Source: Holosporales bacterium (GTDB taxonomy: Bacteria; Pseudomonadota; Alphaproteobacteria; UBA3830; JAIRMZ01). From it: DNA of 14,512 bases. The stretch spans positions 1 through 14,512 of the forward strand of contig JAIRST010000070.1 in assembly GCA_031255325.1 (NCBI GenBank), in the 5' to 3' direction. The notes below the pieces were generated by a model that was not told the DNA's origin, did no database searches, and saw nothing but the letters and a program-made list of their open reading frames with translations. Position 1 is the first letter of the stretch. Every line of letters starts with the position of its first letter. Below are positions 14,200-14,512 of this stretch, one piece after another. A program made the position numbers and the translations under genes.

Positions 14200-14512
14200 G
14201 AAACAGTTTTTTGTTTTCGTGATGCCTTGTTCTTTTCAGAATCTTTTGTTTCAACAGGTAGTTTAATAGAAAATATCGATCCTTTTCCTGATTCTGACTG
14301 AACAGAAATCTCTCCTCCAAGCATTTCGCAAAACCCTTTTGTAATCGTTAAGCCAAGTCCTGTTCCCCCGAATTTTTTTGTTGTTGAAGCTTCCGCTTGC
14401 TGGAAAGGCTGAAAGATGCGTTGCACTTGTTCAGGTGTCATGCCAATTCCTGTGTCAATGACATCAAAATACACCCATTCTTTTTTTTCTTCCTGTTTTT
14501 TTTGACAACGCA
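14196..14512 (-). CDS. C-terminal part of a sensor histidine kinase (ATPase domain)
   Basis: The open frame continues past the right window edge, leaving 104 residues. It is the ATP-binding end of a two-component histidine kinase: G1 box DTGIGM, F box FQPFQQAEASTTKKFGG, and G2 box GTGLGLTITKG, followed by GGEISVQSESGKGSIFSIKLP. This wording is typical of kinases with PAS or membrane sensors and of hybrid kinases. The H and N boxes, and any sensor or membrane part, are outside the window. After the domain comes a short charged tail rich in Lys and Ser (ETKDSEKNKASRKQKTVS) and no receiver domain, so any receiver would have to be upstream. A Lys/Glu-rich stretch (QKKQEEKKEW) precedes the G1 box. 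Confidence 0.9.
   Translation of the reverse strand, partial: RCQKKQEEKKEWVYFDVIDTGIGMTPEQVQRIFQPFQQAEASTTKKFGGTGLGLTITKGFCEMLGGEISVQSESGKGSIFSIKLPVETKDSEKNKASRKQKTVS

Overview
The window looks like a stretch of chromosome from a low-GC alphaproteobacterium. A host-associated lineage of the Holosporales or Rickettsiales type is my best guess, but this is inference from gene content and order, AT-rich spacers and protein flavour. No search was run. The core order is a D-Ala-D-Ala carboxypeptidase, tmk, holB, metG, tatD and a THGHADH metallo-hydrolase, which is a familiar alphaproteobacterial arrangement. ThyX thymidylate synthase and an accB-accC pair fit the same picture.

Layout. Positions 1-482 hold the 5' part of a leftward gene that runs off the left edge. 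It encodes an apparently exported protein with three 23-residue acidic repeats, and a strong promoter precedes it. Positions 543-1012 are very AT-rich spacer with one doubtful 32-codon ORF. Positions 1013-6990 are a tight rightward operon in which every junction overlaps (4, 4, 1, 11 and 14 bases), linking cell-wall trimming, dTMP kinase, the DNA polymerase III delta' subunit, methionyl-tRNA synthetase, a TatD DNase and a metallo-hydrolase. Positions 7062-10169 are a leftward macA-macB pair for an ATP-driven MacAB-type exporter, with its own promoter. It sits between the conserved operon and two leftward tRNA genes (Ser-GCU and Val-CAC), each with a TTGACA promoter. thyX (leftward) and accB-accC (rightward) are divergent around 11.7-11.9 kb. 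The right end holds inverted repeats, a small unrecognised ORF and the 3' end of a leftward sensor histidine kinase cut by the window edge.

Most genes are housekeeping: nucleotide supply (tmk, thyX), replication (holB), translation (metG, tRNAs), envelope (dacA) and fatty-acid initiation (accBC). The accessory parts are the acidic-repeat exported protein, the macAB pair and the small ORFs. I found no CRISPR array, intact insertion sequence, rRNA or complete defence system. Several starts were moved from the longest ORF on the basis of Shine-Dalgarno sites, promoters and family length: holB, metG, tatD, thyX, accB and the small ORF at 14020.
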